Source: Clavibacter sp. VKM Ac-2872
GTDB taxonomy: Bacteria; Actinomycetota; Actinomycetes; Actinomycetales; Microbacteriaceae
Assembly (NCBI RefSeq): GCF_015351105.1
Contig: NZ_JADKRR010000004.1
Span: 228,085 to 292,084, forward strand
Reading direction: 5' to 3'
DNA length: 64,000 nt
Shown here: positions 51,916 to 60,899 of the stretch, in pieces
Layout of the letters: the number at the start of each line of letters is the position of its first letter
Position numbering within the stretch: the first letter of the stretch is position 1
Notes under the pieces: model-generated
What the model was told of the DNA's origin: nothing
The model's database searches: none
What the model saw: the letters and a program-made list of their open reading frames with translations, nothing else
Program-made: the position numbers and the translations under genes

Positions 51916-52182
51916 TCAGCCGCCCGAGAACGGCGGCAGCACGTCCACCGCGCTGCCCGCGGTGAGGGGCGCGTCGCGATCCGTGGTCGCCACGCCCTCG
52001 ACGAGGTAGGTGCAGCGGTCGAGGACGGCGGCGGCGTTCGCGGGGTCCTCGGTCGCGGCGGCACGGGACCCGAGCGCGTCCATCAGGTCGCCGAGCGCGG
52101 CGCCGTCGGGCAGCTCGAGCTCGTCGGTCGTGCGGCCGAGCGCGGCGGCGGCGGCGGCGAAGAGCTCCACGGGGACGATCAC
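51916..52182 (-). CDS. moaD: Molybdopterin synthase small subunit MoaD
   Basis: The 88-residue ubiquitin-like protein ends in PPFSGG, the Gly-Gly tail that MoeB/MoeZ adenylates and thiolates. It starts with VPVELFAAAAAALG and has the LGDLMDALG helix. It donates sulfur to make the molybdopterin dithiolene together with MoaE, which is not in this window. The GTG lies one base after the moaA stop. Confidence 0.92.
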   Translation of the reverse strand: MIVPVELFAAAAAALGRTTDELELPDGAALGDLMDALGSRAAATEDPANAAAVLDRCTYLVEGVATTDRDAPLTAGSAVDVLPPFSGG

Positions 52183-52183
52183 G

Positions 52184-53269
52184 TCAGCCGCCGATCGCGC
52201 TCATCGAACGGGCGGGCTGGATGAAGTCGGCGTCGTCCATGCCGTGGCCCTTCGGCTTCGCCCACATGGCGCCGCGCCAGAGGTCGGCGATCTCGGCATC
52301 GCTCGCACCGGCGCGCAGGGGCGCGAGCAGGTCGGTCTCGGTGTGCGAGAACAGGCAGCTGCGCACGCCGCCCGACGCGGTGAGGCGCGTGCGGCGGCAG
52401 TCGGCGCAGAACGGCTCGGTGACGCTCGCGATGACGCCCACGCGGCCGAGCATCGCGGTGCCGGCGCCGCCCTCGCGCGAGTGCACGCGCCAGAGCTCGG
52501 CGGGGGATCCGTCGCGCGGCTCCTCGTCGGGCACGAGCGTGAAGCGCTCGGAGAGGTGGGCGCGGATCTCGGCGGCCGTGATCATCTCGGCCCGGTCCCA
52601 CGCGTGGTCGGCGTCGAGCGGCATCTGCTCGATGAAGCGCAGCTGGTGGCCGCCCGCGACCGCCCACTCGAGGAGGTCCGCCGCCTGGTCGTCGTTGACG
52701 CCGCGCACGAGCACCGCGTTGATCTTGATCGGCGCGAGCCCCGCGGCCGCGGCGGCGTCGATGCCGTCGAGCACGCGGTCGAGGAACGGGCGGCGCGTGA
52801 TGAGCCGGAACGTCTCGGCGTGCACGGAGTCGAGCGACACGTTGATCCGGTCGAGCCCCGCGTCCTTCAGCGCCTGCGCGCGCGACGCGAGCCCGATCGC
52901 GTTGGTCGTGAGCGAGATCTCCGGCCGGTCGGGGATCGCGGCGCACGCGGCGATGATCTCGATGAGGTCGCGGCGCAGCAGCGGCTCGCCGCCCGTGAAC
53001 CGCACCTGGCGGACGCCGAGGTCGCGCGTGCCGATGCGCACGAGCCGCTCGATCTCGTCGAGCTGCAGCGCCTGCCGGTCGGGCGTGAACGGGAGTCCCT
53101 CGGCCGGCATGCAGTACGTGCAGCGCAGGTTGCAGCGGTCCGTGAGCGAGATGCGGAGGTCGGTCGCGCGGCGGCCGAAGGGGTCGAGGAGCGCCGGATC
53201 GTCGGGCCGGGCGGGGCCCGGAGCGGCGGCGGGACGCGGCATCGCCGGCATCCCCAGCGAGGTGCTCAT
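52184..53269 (-). CDS. moaA: GTP 3',8-cyclase MoaA
   Basis: The 361-residue radical SAM enzyme has DRCNLRCTYCMP for the first iron-sulfur cluster, VRFTGGEPLLR, and a C-terminal CADC with a third Cys further on (SCLFS) for the second cluster. The C-terminus ends in Gly-Gly, needed for catalysis in MoaA. It converts GTP to 3',8-cyclo-GTP, the first step in molybdenum cofactor synthesis. TAGCCT six bases before the ATG indicates a leaderless start. moaD follows immediately. Confidence 0.97.
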   Translation of the reverse strand: MSTSLGMPAMPRPAAAPGPARPDDPALLDPFGRRATDLRISLTDRCNLRCTYCMPAEGLPFTPDRQALQLDEIERLVRIGTRDLGVRQVRFTGGEPLLRRDLIEIIAACAAIPDRPEISLTTNAIGLASRAQALKDAGLDRINVSLDSVHAETFRLITRRPFLDRVLDGIDAAAAAGLAPIKINAVLVRGVNDDQAADLLEWAVAGGHQLRFIEQMPLDADHAWDRAEMITAAEIRAHLSERFTLVPDEEPRDGSPAELWRVHSREGGAGTAMLGRVGVIASVTEPFCADCRRTRLTASGGVRSCLFSHTETDLLAPLRAGASDAEIADLWRGAMWAKPKGHGMDDADFIQPARSMSAIGG

Positions 53270-53275
53270 GCCCCC

Positions 53276-53281
53276 AGGCTA
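53276..53281 (-). promoter_or_regulatory. Leaderless -10 (TAGCCT) of moaAD
   Basis: Minus-strand TANNNT hexamer with six bases to the ATG at 53269. Confidence 0.6.
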
Positions 53282-53327
53282 CGCGCGCGCCCGAGCGGTG
53301 CCGACCCCGGCCGGATCCGCCCGCGTC

Positions 53328-54785
53328 CTAGGGACTCGGCGGACCACCGGCGCCGGCCCGGTCGCCGTGCCTGCCGACCCACCGCCGTCGGACCGACGCC
53401 GGCACGAGCCGCGCGCGCCCGTCCGGCCCGAGCCGCACGAGCGAGCCGGCCACGACGACCACGACAGCCGCCACGAGCGCGATCTGCCACGCCCACTCGT
53501 CCGGCGCGAACATCCGCAGCGCGAGCGCGCCCACCACCGCGAACCACTCGCCGCGGCCGGTCATCGCGATGAACGGGATGAGCAGCAGCGCGTACCACGG
53601 GTAGCGCGGGCTGACGGCGAGCAGCGTGACGCCGATCATCACGACCTGGCCGAGCCAGGGATCCGCCGGGTCCGTCTTCCACCAGACGAGGCCGGCGGTC
53701 ACCGCGAGGATCAGCGCGACCGCGATCAGCCCGTACCGCCCGGGCACGACGAGCTCCACGAGCGGGAACCGCCCGCCGTCGTCGTAGCCCTCCTCCTGCA
53801 GGTAGCCGGGGAGGTAGCCGAGCACGGCGATCCCCGTGCTGAGCACGTACGGCACGTAGAGCAGGGCGAACGTGACGACGGCCGCGGTGATCACCTTCCA
53901 CGGCTGCCGGCGGAGCAGCGCCGGCGCCGCGATGACCGGGATGAGCTTCGTCGCGATGGCCGCGCCGAGCGCGATGCCGCCGCGCCACCGCATCCCGCCG
54001 GCGACCAGCAGCGACGCCGCGAGCGCGAGCAGGGCCCCGAGCGCGTCGACGTGGGAGTTCGTGACCACCTCGCTCGCCACGAGCGGGCACCACGCCCAGA
54101 GCGCCGCCCACCACACGGGCTTCCCGCGCTTCCGCAGCGCGCGGACGAGCAGGAGCGTCACGGCCGTCATCATCAGGAGCCCGGCGGCCTGGAACGCCCA
54201 GTACTCGGCGGTCACGGGGACGACCGCGCGCACGCCGGCGAAGAACAGCTCGGCCATCGGCGGGTAGATCGTGGGCACCTTGGGGCGGTTGAGCGCGGTG
54301 CACATCGGCTCGTGCGTCTCCTCCTCGCGGACGCCCATGATCCGCTTCCCCTCGCAGGTGGCGGCGCCGTCCGACCCGACGACGGTCTTCGGATAGAGCC
54401 AGTCGGGTCGGAGGTCGCGCAGCTCGGGGTCGGCCGGCGTGTACCGGTAGGGCGACTCGCCCGCGTTCTGCACGATCCCGTCCCACGCATATCGCGCGGA
54501 GTCGGTGCTGGTGTTCGGCGGTCCGGCCATGGCGACGGCCCCGAGCCCCACGGATCCGAGGATGATGAGCGCAACGGCGGATCGGGCCGGCAGCTTCCGC
54601 ACCAGGAGGACCGCCGCTCCGAACACCACCCAGATGACGACCACGAGCCAGAACAGCGGCGCGGCACCCTCGCGACGGAAGAACGCCTCGTCGTCGGCAT
54701 CGCCGAACAGATCGAACGCGACCACCGACCACCCGGTGAGCGCGGCCATGACGGCGAGGACGAGGGCGGTGAGGGCGGTGCGCAC
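53328..54785 (-). CDS. GT-C fold polyprenyl-phosphate-dependent glycosyltransferase
   Basis: The 485-residue protein has about 12 hydrophobic helices with a large first periplasmic loop containing ARYAWDGIVQNAG (the Asp that marks the active site of GT87/DUF2029-like enzymes) and YPPMAELFF. SPRYPWYALLLIPF near the end is a common motif in actinobacterial mannosyltransferases. It probably adds a sugar to a cell-envelope glycan from a polyprenyl-phosphate donor. The GTG start lacks a good ribosome site, so the exact start is uncertain. The divergent operon codes for a molybdoenzyme. Confidence 0.8.
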   Translation of the reverse strand: MRTALTALVLAVMAALTGWSVVAFDLFGDADDEAFFRREGAAPLFWLVVVIWVVFGAAVLLVRKLPARSAVALIILGSVGLGAVAMAGPPNTSTDSARYAWDGIVQNAGESPYRYTPADPELRDLRPDWLYPKTVVGSDGAATCEGKRIMGVREEETHEPMCTALNRPKVPTIYPPMAELFFAGVRAVVPVTAEYWAFQAAGLLMMTAVTLLLVRALRKRGKPVWWAALWAWCPLVASEVVTNSHVDALGALLALAASLLVAGGMRWRGGIALGAAIATKLIPVIAAPALLRRQPWKVITAAVVTFALLYVPYVLSTGIAVLGYLPGYLQEEGYDDGGRFPLVELVVPGRYGLIAVALILAVTAGLVWWKTDPADPWLGQVVMIGVTLLAVSPRYPWYALLLIPFIAMTGRGEWFAVVGALALRMFAPDEWAWQIALVAAVVVVVAGSLVRLGPDGRARLVPASVRRRWVGRHGDRAGAGGPPSP

Positions 54786-54863
54786 ACTCCATCATGGCGG
54801 CGCGCGGCCGGACGGCCGCCGACCGGCCCCGACCCGCCGTTCCCCGGACGAAGGACGATCCCC

Positions 54864-56108
54864 ATGCGGACGCTGATGCACGAGGCCAGGCGGCGGCTCG
54901 CATCGCCCGCGCGCACGACCCGCCTGGCGGTCGTGATCGGCCGCCTCCTCGGACTCGCCTTCCTCGTGTGCTTCACGACGGGCCTCTACAGCCACTTCCT
55001 CCAGGACCCGCTGCCGTGGATGCGCTTCCCGACCGCGCCCGTGTCGCTCTACCGGGTGACGCAGGGGATCCACATCACGGCCGGCATCGCGTGCGTGCCG
55101 CTGCTGCTCGCCAAGCTCTGGATCGTCTTCCCCGAGCTGCTCACGTACCCGCCGGTCACCGGGGTCGTCTCGTTCCTGGAGCGCGCGTCCATCGCCGTGT
55201 TCGTCGGGGCGTCGCTGCTCGAGGTGACGATGGGCCTCCTCAACACGTTCCAGTGGGTGCCGTTCCCCTTCTACTTCCGGCAGACGCACTTCGCGCTGGC
55301 GTTCGTCGTGATCGGATCGCTCGCGATCCACATCGGCGTGAAGCTCCCCGCCATCGCCGGGCACTGGCGGCGCGGGCAGGCGGACGAGTCGCCCATCGTC
55401 GAGGACGAGGTCGAGGACGAGGACGCGTCCGGCGACAGCGCGCCCGCCCGCGCACCCCGCGGGGTCACCGGCCGCGTGCTCGCCTGGATCGACGCCACGC
55501 CCGTCGCGCCCGCCCCGGTCGCCCGTCGCGGCTTCCTCGTGGCGGTCGGCGCGTCCGTCGCCGCGGTCGTGGGCCTCACCGCCGGGCAGTCGTTCCGGAT
55601 CCTCGCCCCGTTCAACGCCTTCGGCCCGCGCGTCATGGGCAGCGGCCCGCAGGGGCTGCCCGTCAACCGCACGGCCGAGGCCGCCGGGGTCACGAAGACC
55701 GCCATGGACGCCGGGTGGACGCTCACCGTGTCGAACGGATCCGCGTCCCGCGCCTTCACGATGGACGACCTCCGCGGCATGGGGCTCGTCACCGCGACGC
55801 TCCCCATCTCGTGCGTCGAGGGCTGGAGCCAGTCGGCGACGTGGCGCGGCGTCCGGCTCATGGACCTGATGGACCAGGTCGGCGCCGACGCGGGCGCGCG
55901 CCTCCGCGTCACGAGCCTCGAGCAGAGCGGCGGCTTCCGGCGCACCGAGATGGGCCCCGAGTACGTGCGCGACCCGCTCACCCTCGTGGCGCTCGAGCTC
56001 GACGGCGCGCCCCTCGACATCCAGCACGGCTACCCGGCGCGGATGATCGCGCCCGGGCGACCCGGCGTGCTGCAGACCAAGTGGCTCTCGACCCTGGAGG
56101 TCATGTGA
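54864..56108 (+). CDS. Membrane molybdopterin oxidoreductase with cytochrome b-like domain
   Basis: The 414-residue protein has four N-terminal helices (residues 25-170) with conserved His 70, 142 and 156 that may hold haem, an acidic linker, another helix (about 222-240) and a C-terminal oxidoreductase molybdopterin-binding domain. SCVEGWS supplies Cys317, the likely Mo ligand, as in YedY/MsrP. The fusion would pass electrons from the membrane to the extracytoplasmic Mo site; the substrate, perhaps methionine sulfoxide or sulfite, is unknown. GAAGGA precedes the ATG. The next gene overlaps by one base. Confidence 0.88.
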   Translation: MRTLMHEARRRLASPARTTRLAVVIGRLLGLAFLVCFTTGLYSHFLQDPLPWMRFPTAPVSLYRVTQGIHITAGIACVPLLLAKLWIVFPELLTYPPVTGVVSFLERASIAVFVGASLLEVTMGLLNTFQWVPFPFYFRQTHFALAFVVIGSLAIHIGVKLPAIAGHWRRGQADESPIVEDEVEDEDASGDSAPARAPRGVTGRVLAWIDATPVAPAPVARRGFLVAVGASVAAVVGLTAGQSFRILAPFNAFGPRVMGSGPQGLPVNRTAEAAGVTKTAMDAGWTLTVSNGSASRAFTMDDLRGMGLVTATLPISCVEGWSQSATWRGVRLMDLMDQVGADAGARLRVTSLEQSGGFRRTEMGPEYVRDPLTLVALELDGAPLDIQHGYPARMIAPGRPGVLQTKWLSTLEVM

Positions 56109-56587
56109 TGACCGGCACCCGCATCCCGGCGGCGCGCGGCGTGCTCGCCGCCCGCATCGCGCTCATCGCCGTGGGGCTGGTCGGCCTCGTCGTCGGCGCG
56201 CTCGTGCTGCTCGACTCCCAGCGCACCGACCAGGTCGTGGGCGTCGCCGTGTTCCTGCTCCTGGCGATCCTGGTGCACGACGCGATCCTGTCGCCCGTCG
56301 TGTTCGTCGCGAGCCTCGTGATCCGCCGGGCCGGGCGACGCCTCCCGCCCGGCTCGCTCGTGATCGTGCAGGCCGGCGTCGTCGTGATGGCGGTGATGAC
56401 CCTGGTGGTCGTCCCCGAGATCCGCGCACGGGCCATCGGCAACGACAACCCGACGATCCTCATCGCCGACTACGCGCCGCGCCTCGCGCTCATGTGGGTC
56501 GCCACCGCGGTGGCGACGGCCTGGGTCGCGGCGCTCTACGCGCGCACGAGGCGGCAGAAGGACCGGCCCTCGGTCTCCCAGCACTGA
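56108..56587 (+). CDS. Small membrane protein linked to the molybdoenzyme
   Basis: The 159-residue protein has about four hydrophobic helices and no motif I recognise. It starts at TGATG across the stop of the molybdoenzyme, with GGAGG upstream, so they are made together. It may be a further electron-transfer or assembly subunit. Its 3' end overlaps the convergent methyltransferase gene by 52 bases, an unusually long overlap. Confidence 0.7.
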   Translation: MTGTRIPAARGVLAARIALIAVGLVGLVVGALVLLDSQRTDQVVGVAVFLLLAILVHDAILSPVVFVASLVIRRAGRRLPPGSLVIVQAGVVVMAVMTLVVVPEIRARAIGNDNPTILIADYAPRLALMWVATAVATAWVAALYARTRRQKDRPSVSQH

Positions 56588-57234
56588 ACGAGGTCGAGGC
56601 CCGCGTCGTCCGCCATGCGCGCGACGGCGTCGCGGCCGACCTGGGCCCACGGGAACGGGTCGCTCGCGTGGCCCTGGCCGTCCTCGACCGTGCACTCGAA
56701 GGTGCGGTCGCGGGCGGGATCCGGGTGGGTCTCGACCACGAGCGCGCCCTGGTCGTCGAGGAGGTCGCCGCAGCGCGCGAGGAGCGCGGCCGCGTCGCCG
56801 CCGATGCCGATGTTGCCGTCGAGGAGGAGGAGGGTGCCCCAGCCGCCCTCGCGGGGCAGGCGCTCGAAGACCGAGCGGTGGAGGACGGGGAGGCCGAGCC
56901 CCGCGGCCATCTCGACGACGGTGGGGGAGACGTCGATCCCCAGGGCGCCGAGCCCGGCGTCCATCGCGGCGCGGACCATGCGGCCGGGGCCGCAGCCGAT
57001 GTCGAGCACGGGGCCGGCGGCGTCGGCGAGGAGGCTCGCGTCCACGGCGTCGGCGTCGGCGCTCCAGCGGCTGATGTCCATGACCTCCGCGCTGTCGTCG
57101 TCCGCTGCGAGCGACAGGAACAGGACCTCGCCGGAGGCCCGGAGGGCCCGGGCGTAGGGCTCGCCGCCACCGGATCCGAAGGTGCGGACGCGCGCGGAGG
57201 CGCGGTCCTCGGGGTGGTCGACGGCCAGGCTCAT
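56536..57234 (-). CDS. Class I SAM-dependent methyltransferase
   Basis: The 232-residue protein has motif I VLDIGCGPGRMVRAAM, followed by GIDVSPTVVEMA and LLLDGNIGIGGD. It resembles methyltransferases found beside DUF2064 and GT2 genes. Acceptor unknown. The ATG overlaps the DUF2064 stop (ATGA), making it the last gene of a three-gene operon (GT2, DUF2064, methyltransferase). Confidence 0.87.
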   Translation of the reverse strand: MSLAVDHPEDRASARVRTFGSGGGEPYARALRASGEVLFLSLAADDDSAEVMDISRWSADADAVDASLLADAAGPVLDIGCGPGRMVRAAMDAGLGALGIDVSPTVVEMAAGLGLPVLHRSVFERLPREGGWGTLLLLDGNIGIGGDAAALLARCGDLLDDQGALVVETHPDPARDRTFECTVEDGQGHASDPFPWAQVGRDAVARMADDAGLDLVQCWETEGRSFCRLVRA

Positions 57235-57914
57235 GAGGGGTCCCTCTGCGATGTAGCGGGTGCGGTGGTGGCGGCGCGGGTGCTCGCGCCGATGTCCAGG
57301 GTTCGGAGCACGGCGGCGAAGCGATGGGCGGGCGCCGCCCCGGCCGCCTCCCTGGCGTCGTCGACCGTGTCCACGTCGGTGAGCTCGGGCAGCATCGCCA
57401 CGTCGAGCCCGGCGTCGATGAGGCGCGACAGCTGCACCGCGCCGGTGTCGTCGCGCGACATGGGCACGCCGCGGACGAGCGCGCCGTCCGGATCCCGGAG
57501 GCCGAGCGCCCAGAAGCCGCCGTCGTTCGCGGGGCCGAACCAGGCGTCGGGGCCGCGCGCGCCGTCCGCCCAGGAGTCGAGCACGGGGCGGATCAGATCC
57601 GCGGTGAGCTGCGGCGTGTCCATCCCGACGAGGAGGACGGGCCCGTCGAGCGCGTCGAACATGGCGGCGAGCCGTTCGTCGAGGTCGCCGGCCACCTGCG
57701 GGATCACGTCGTAGCCGGCGGCCTCGGCGGGCGGCGTGGTGCCGTCGAAGAGGAGGACGCGGCGCGCGGGGGCCGCGTCGTCGACGGCGGCGAGCGTGTC
57801 GGCGAGGGCGGCGGACGCGAGCTCGGCGGCCTCCTCGAGGGTGAAGGGCGGGTGCAGGCGCGTCTTCACGCGGCCGGGGATGCACTCCTTGGCGATCACG
57901 ACGACGGCGGTCAC
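57231..57914 (-). CDS. DUF2064 (TIGR04282) glycosyltransferase-like protein
   Basis: The 227-residue protein has a GT-A-like nucleotide-binding start TAVVVIAKECIPGRVKTRL, GPVLLVGMDTPQLTADL with the metal-binding Asp, and GPANDGGFWALGL, all typical of DUF2064. The family is related to CofC/MobA-type nucleotidyl or glycosyl transferases. Its GTG overlaps the GT2 stop (GTGA). The role is likely in making or modifying an unknown glycolipid with its neighbours. Confidence 0.87.
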   Translation of the reverse strand: MTAVVVIAKECIPGRVKTRLHPPFTLEEAAELASAALADTLAAVDDAAPARRVLLFDGTTPPAEAAGYDVIPQVAGDLDERLAAMFDALDGPVLLVGMDTPQLTADLIRPVLDSWADGARGPDAWFGPANDGGFWALGLRDPDGALVRGVPMSRDDTGAVQLSRLIDAGLDVAMLPELTDVDTVDDAREAAGAAPAHRFAAVLRTLDIGASTRAATTAPATSQRDPS

Positions 57915-58618
57915 GCGGTTCCTCCCGGGGTGCGGTCGGCGCTGGCGGCCGCCGCTCGCGCCTCGGCCAGCACGCGCGACATGTCGCGCACGGCCGTGAC
58001 GGTCCCGCGCACGGTGCCGGTCACCTTGGACCGCCCCACGCGCGGTGCGTACGGCATCTCCACCTCCAGGATGCGCCACTTCGCCGCGGATGCCCGCAGC
58101 AGCATCTCCAGCGGATAGCCGCTGCGCCGGTCGAGGATCCCGAGGGCGAGCAGCTCCGTGCGCCGCCCGCAGCGCATGGGGCCGAGGTCGTGCAGCGGCA
58201 CGCCCGTGATCCGCCGCAGCCGCCGGGCCAGCTCGAGGTTCGCGATCCGCGCGTGCAGCGGCCACGCGCCGCGCGCCGACGGGACGCGGCGGCCGAGCAC
58301 GAGGTCGCGCTCGCCGTCGCGGACCGGGTCGACGACGCGGGGGAGGAGCGCCGGATCCATGGACGCGTCGGCGTCGCAGAACGCCACGAGCGGCGCGGTC
58401 GCGGCCTCGAGGCCCGCGTGCGCCGCCGCCCCGAAGCCGCGGCGCGACTCCGCCACCACGAGGGCGCCGTGGGCGCGGGCGACCTCGGCGGAGCGGTCGG
58501 TGGATCCGTTGTCGACGACGATCGCGCGGTAGCCCTCGGGCAGGCGGGAGAGGACCCAGGGCAGGGCCTCCTCCTCGTCGAGGCAGGGGAGGACCACGTC
58601 CACGAGAGCTGGCGTCAT
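57911..58618 (-). CDS. Glycosyltransferase family 2 (polyprenyl-phosphate glycosyltransferase-like)
   Basis: The 235-residue GT-A enzyme has VDVVLPCLDEEEALPWVL, VVDNGSTDRSAEVARA and FCDADASMDP (a DxD-like site), the pattern of DPM1-type enzymes that load a sugar from a nucleotide onto polyprenyl phosphate. No C-terminal membrane helix follows, so it is a short soluble form. It could make the donor for the GT-C enzymes nearby (53328, 38952). TAGGCT six bases before the ATG gives a leaderless start. Confidence 0.9.
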   Translation of the reverse strand: MTPALVDVVLPCLDEEEALPWVLSRLPEGYRAIVVDNGSTDRSAEVARAHGALVVAESRRGFGAAAHAGLEAATAPLVAFCDADASMDPALLPRVVDPVRDGERDLVLGRRVPSARGAWPLHARIANLELARRLRRITGVPLHDLGPMRCGRRTELLALGILDRRSGYPLEMLLRASAAKWRILEVEMPYAPRVGRSKVTGTVRGTVTAVRDMSRVLAEARAAAASADRTPGGTA

Positions 58619-58624
58619 CCGTCG

Positions 58625-58630
58625 AGCCTA
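58625..58630 (-). promoter_or_regulatory. Leaderless -10 (TAGGCT) of the GT2-DUF2064-methyltransferase operon
   Basis: Minus-strand TANNNT hexamer with six bases to the ATG at 58618. Confidence 0.55.
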
Positions 58631-58737
58631 GGAGGCGCCGCCTGCGACCCGCCGCCACGTGCCCCGCCGCGCGGGATGAGGGGTGACGGCTCGCTCGCAA
58701 GCCGGACACCGCGCGGGTCCCCGCCAGGGACCGCGCA

Positions 58738-58743
58738 TAGTCT
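58738..58743 (+). promoter_or_regulatory. Leaderless -10 (TAGTCT) of the two-component operon
   Basis: TANNNT hexamer with six bases to the GTG at 58750. It is divergent from the GT2 promoter across about 110 bases. Confidence 0.6.
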
Positions 58744-58749
58744 GACCGG

Positions 58750-59640
58750 GTGAGCCCCACCTACGATCCCGCGCGCGCCGACGCCGGGCGCCCCGACGCC
58801 GCGCGGCCCGATCCGACGCGGCCGGACCCGCTGCGCGGCCGCCGCATCCTCGTGGTCGAGGACGACCCCACCGTCAACGAGGTCGTGTGCCGCTACCTCA
58901 AGGCCTCGGGCTTCCAGGTGGAGACGGTCGCCGACGGCCTGGAGGCCGTGCGCGTCGCCACCGAGCGCATGCCCGACCTCGTCGTGCTCGACCGCATGCT
59001 CCCCGGCCTCGACGGCCTCGAGGTGTGCCGCCGGATCCGGGCCCACCACCCCGAGTCGCCCGTCCCCGTCGTGATGCTCACCGCGCTCGGCCAGGGCGAG
59101 GACCGCGTCAACGGCCTCGACGCCGGCGCCGACGACTACCTCGCCAAGCCCTTCTCCCCGCGCGAGCTCGTGCTGCGCGTCCGCGCCGTGCTCCGCCGCA
59201 CCGTGCCCGAGGCCGTGCCGGAGCCGCCGTTCGTGGCGGGGCCGTTCGTGCTCGACCTCGGCGCGCGCGAGATCCACCAGGAGGGCGTCATGCTGTCGCT
59301 CACCTCCCGCGAGTTCGATCTGCTCGCCTTCCTGCTCCGGAACCCGCGCCGCGTCTTCGGGCGCGACGACCTGCTGCGCCAGGTGTGGGGCTGGGAGATC
59401 GGCGACCTCTCCACCGTCACCGTGCACGTGCGGCGCCTCCGGGAGAAGATCGAGGCGGACCCCGCGCACCCCGTGCTCCTCGGCACCGTGTGGGGCGTGG
59501 GCTACCGCTTCGACCCGGACGCCGCGGCACCCGCGGAGCCGCCGACCGCCGCGCCCGCGCCTTCGCCCGCCGACGAGGCCGAGGCCGGATCCGCGTCGCG
59601 GTCGACGCCGCCCGCCCCGCCCGCCGGAGGCGACGCGTGA
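58750..59640 (+). CDS. OmpR/PhoB family response regulator
   Basis: The 296-residue protein has an unusual 30-residue Asp/Pro/Arg-rich repeat-like N-terminus, a receiver domain (residues 32-145) with the acidic pair EDD and phospho-acceptor Asp81 in VVLDRMLPG, and a winged-helix DNA-binding domain ending VGYRF. A Pro/Ala tail of about 40 residues follows. The start is fixed by the leaderless promoter. The kinase starts inside its stop (GTGA). Confidence 0.94.
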   Translation: MSPTYDPARADAGRPDAARPDPTRPDPLRGRRILVVEDDPTVNEVVCRYLKASGFQVETVADGLEAVRVATERMPDLVVLDRMLPGLDGLEVCRRIRAHHPESPVPVVMLTALGQGEDRVNGLDAGADDYLAKPFSPRELVLRVRAVLRRTVPEAVPEPPFVAGPFVLDLGAREIHQEGVMLSLTSREFDLLAFLLRNPRRVFGRDDLLRQVWGWEIGDLSTVTVHVRRLREKIEADPAHPVLLGTVWGVGYRFDPDAAAPAEPPTAAPAPSPADEAEAGSASRSTPPAPPAGGDA

Positions 59641-60899
59641 CCGCCGACTCCTTCCTCGTCGTCGTCCTGACCGCGCTCGTCTGCGCCGCGGTCGTCGGCC
59701 TCGGCGCCAGCGTCCTGCTGCGCGCCCTCCGCCGCCGCTCGCTCGTCCTCCAGATCTGCGTGGTCGCGCTCGCCGCGGTGCTCTCGGTCGTGGGCGGCAT
59801 GGTCGCCGTCACCGCGAGCATGCTCGTCGACGACGCCGGCCTCACCGCGTTCCTCTCCGTCGCCGCCGTCTCCGCGCTCGTCTCGCTCGTCATGGCCGCG
59901 ATGCTCGGCATGACCCTCGTGCGCGGCAGCCGCGAGCTCGGCCGCTACGCCGCGTCCATGGGCGAGGAGGCCGCCGTGGAGCCCGGCCGCCCCACCAGCA
60001 CCGAGTTCGCGCAGCTCGCGCGCGAGCTCAGCGCCGCCAACCGCCGCCTCGCCGACGCCCGCGACCGGATGGAGGCGCAGGAGCGCAGCCGCCGCGAGCT
60101 CATCGCGTGGATGTCGCACGACCTGCGCACGCCGCTCGCGGGGATCCGCGCCATGGCGGAGTCCCTCGAGGACGGCATGGTCGACGACGAGCACCGCTAC
60201 TTCCGCCAGATCCGCGTGCAGGCGAACCGCCTCAACGGCATGGTCGACGACCTGTTCGAGCTGTCCCGCATCAACTCGGGCAGCCTCGAGCTCGCCGTCG
60301 AGCGCGTCTCCCTCTACGACGTCGTGAGCGACACCGTCGCCGAGCTGGGGCCCGTCGCCCAGGCCCGCCAGGTCGACCTTCGCGGCGAGACCGCGCACGA
60401 CGACCTCGTGGTGCAGGGCGATCCGCGGGAGCTCTCGCGCGTCGTCGGCAACCTCGTGATGAACGCCATCCAGCAGTCGCTCCCGGGCGGCCGCATCGTC
60501 ATCTCCGCGCACCGCGACTCCGGCAACCTGGCCGTCCTCTCGGTCGAGGACACCGCGGGCGGCATCCCCGAGGCCGACCTGCCGCGCGTGTTCGACGCGG
60601 GGTGGCGCTCGACCGGATCCCGCACCCCGCGCGCCTACGGGAAGAGCGCCGCCGCGAAGGCCGCGCTCGGCCCGGACTTCCCGGCCGCGCCCGTCGAGGC
60701 CACGCCCCCGGACCCGGCCGTGCAGGCCGAGGGCACGCACGACGGCGGCTACGCCTCGGGCGGCGGCGGCGCGGGCCTCGGCCTCGCGATCGTCCGCGGC
60801 ATCGTGCGTGCGCACGACGGCGACGTCACCGTCCATAACATCGAGGGCGGCTGCCGCTTCGACGTGATCCTCCCCTACAGCAAGCCGGTCGCCCCGTGA
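59637..60899 (+). CDS. Sensor histidine kinase
   Basis: The 420-residue protein has three or four N-terminal helices (residues 5-97) with almost no extracytoplasmic loop, a linker, a HisKA domain with His161 in WMSHDLRTPL, and a HATPase domain with VMNAIQQSLPGG (N box), VEDTAGGIP and GAGLGLAIV. A 60-residue Pro/Ala/Gly insert sits between the G1 and G2 boxes. Lack of a sensor loop suggests it detects a signal in the membrane. Its stop overlaps the start of the molybdoenzyme (GTGA). Confidence 0.94.
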   Translation: MTADSFLVVVLTALVCAAVVGLGASVLLRALRRRSLVLQICVVALAAVLSVVGGMVAVTASMLVDDAGLTAFLSVAAVSALVSLVMAAMLGMTLVRGSRELGRYAASMGEEAAVEPGRPTSTEFAQLARELSAANRRLADARDRMEAQERSRRELIAWMSHDLRTPLAGIRAMAESLEDGMVDDEHRYFRQIRVQANRLNGMVDDLFELSRINSGSLELAVERVSLYDVVSDTVAELGPVAQARQVDLRGETAHDDLVVQGDPRELSRVVGNLVMNAIQQSLPGGRIVISAHRDSGNLAVLSVEDTAGGIPEADLPRVFDAGWRSTGSRTPRAYGKSAAAKAALGPDFPAAPVEATPPDPAVQAEGTHDGGYASGGGGAGLGLAIVRGIVRAHDGDVTVHNIEGGCRFDVILPYSKPVAP

